A stretch of 32,261 nucleotides of DNA from Chitinophaga costaii. GTDB lineage: Bacteria > Bacteroidota > Bacteroidia > Chitinophagales > Chitinophagaceae. Positions 32,001 through 32,261 of this stretch are shown one piece after another. The stretch covers positions 1-32,261 of the forward strand of contig NZ_FMAR01000021.1 of NCBI RefSeq assembly GCF_900094705.1. The letters run 5' to 3'. The notes under the pieces are model-generated. The model had not been told where the DNA came from and searched no databases. It saw only the letters and a list, made by a program, of their open reading frames with translations. The translations under genes were made by a program, and so were the position numbers. Every line of letters starts with the position of its first letter. Positions within the stretch are counted from its first letter, which is position 1.

Positions 32001-32074
32001 GGCTCCGTAGCTCAACTGAATAGAGCATTTGACTACGAATCAAAAGGTTTCTGGTTTGAATCCAGACGGAGTCA
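32001..32074 (+). tRNA. tRNA-Arg (anticodon ACG)
   Basis: A 74-nt cloverleaf. Acceptor GGCTCCG pairs with CGGAGTC (one G-U). The D stem GCTC/GAGC, anticodon stem TTTGA/TCAAA with loop CTACGAA (anticodon ACG), and T arm CTGG/CCAG with TTTGAAT are complete. The discriminator base is A and CCA is not encoded. The wobble A is normally edited to inosine by TadA to read CGU, CGC and CGA. It stands alone with its own promoter and terminator. Confidence 0.95.
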
Positions 32075-32076
32075 CT

Positions 32077-32115
32077 AAAGAGGCAAATGGTATAAACTGT
32101 TTGCCTCTTTTTTAT
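32077..32115 (+). terminator. Intrinsic terminator of tRNA-Arg
   Basis: AAAGAGGCAAA (32077-32087) pairs perfectly with TTTGCCTCTTT (32100-32110), followed by TTTATT. It begins 3 nt after the tRNA. The remaining 146 bases to the window end hold no gene that I can support. Confidence 0.92.
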
Positions 32116-32261
32116 TGCCGCCACTGTTTCATTTTGATTAAATCCATAGGCTTAGGAACAAAAATTGGATCAAGACGAAAAGTTGGGGGATTAATGTTAA
32201 AGCTGTTTTTTTGCGGATTAAATCAACATTTTGGAAGAGAGTTACCGTCAGTTAATAGAAT

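Noticed and set aside
32001..32261. tRNA-Arg as an integration site of a mobile element
   Set aside because: tRNA genes are common targets, but no integrase and no direct repeat of the tRNA 3' end are seen inside the window.

Overview
The window comes from a Bacteroidota chromosome, most likely a Chitinophagaceae relative such as Chitinophaga (inference from protein character; no database search was possible). The signs are these: promoters of the -33 TTTG / -7 TAnnTTTG type (before fbaA, a csp gene and the tRNA), few Shine-Dalgarno sites, many short lipoproteins, an OtsA-OtsB fusion next to a GH15 enzyme, a cysteine/cystathionine synthase with CBS domains, LpxK (so a Gram-negative envelope), and a type I short-chain prenyl synthase. 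Nearly everything reads as core housekeeping. I see no phage, transposase, CRISPR array or classical defence operon.

Layout. Positions 1-4248 are read leftward: fbaA, then accD-smpB, a META-domain lipoprotein, a small lipoprotein, and a 7-bp tandem satellite touching the last stop codon. Positions 4419-6622 are read rightward: an amidohydrolase lipoprotein overlapped by a DUF1877-like gene. Positions 6623-8784 are read leftward: a CBS-type PLP enzyme followed by a BtuF-like binding protein. Positions 8965-23433 are read rightward: bioD, 5-formyl-THF cyclo-ligase, lpxK, RNase R with a very long histone-like tail, a polyprenyl synthase, an amino-acid permease, DoxX, an aldo/keto reductase, an Smr-domain protein, an M90 metallopeptidase, a YtxH protein and a secreted beta-barrel. 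Positions 23633-31903 hold two cold-shock genes, each divergent from a stress-type effector: csp1 from trehalose synthase/phosphatase, csp2 from a fatty-acid desaturase. Between them lie a GH15 enzyme, a membrane protein, a rhomboid protease and rlmH. A tRNA-Arg(ACG) with its own promoter closes the window.

The most unusual items are the roughly 440-residue Lys/Ala-rich tail on RNase R, partly built from 39-bp DNA repeats; the csp1/trehalose/GH15/csp2/desaturase neighbourhood, which looks like a cold or desiccation module; a nested three-stem intergenic element at 3057-3116; two genes whose -7 element sits only 4-5 nt before the ATG, implying leaderless mRNAs; and the heptanucleotide satellite at the left edge. 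No clearly new multi-gene system is demonstrated. The strongest candidates for something undescribed are the RNase R tail and the paired csp arrangement.
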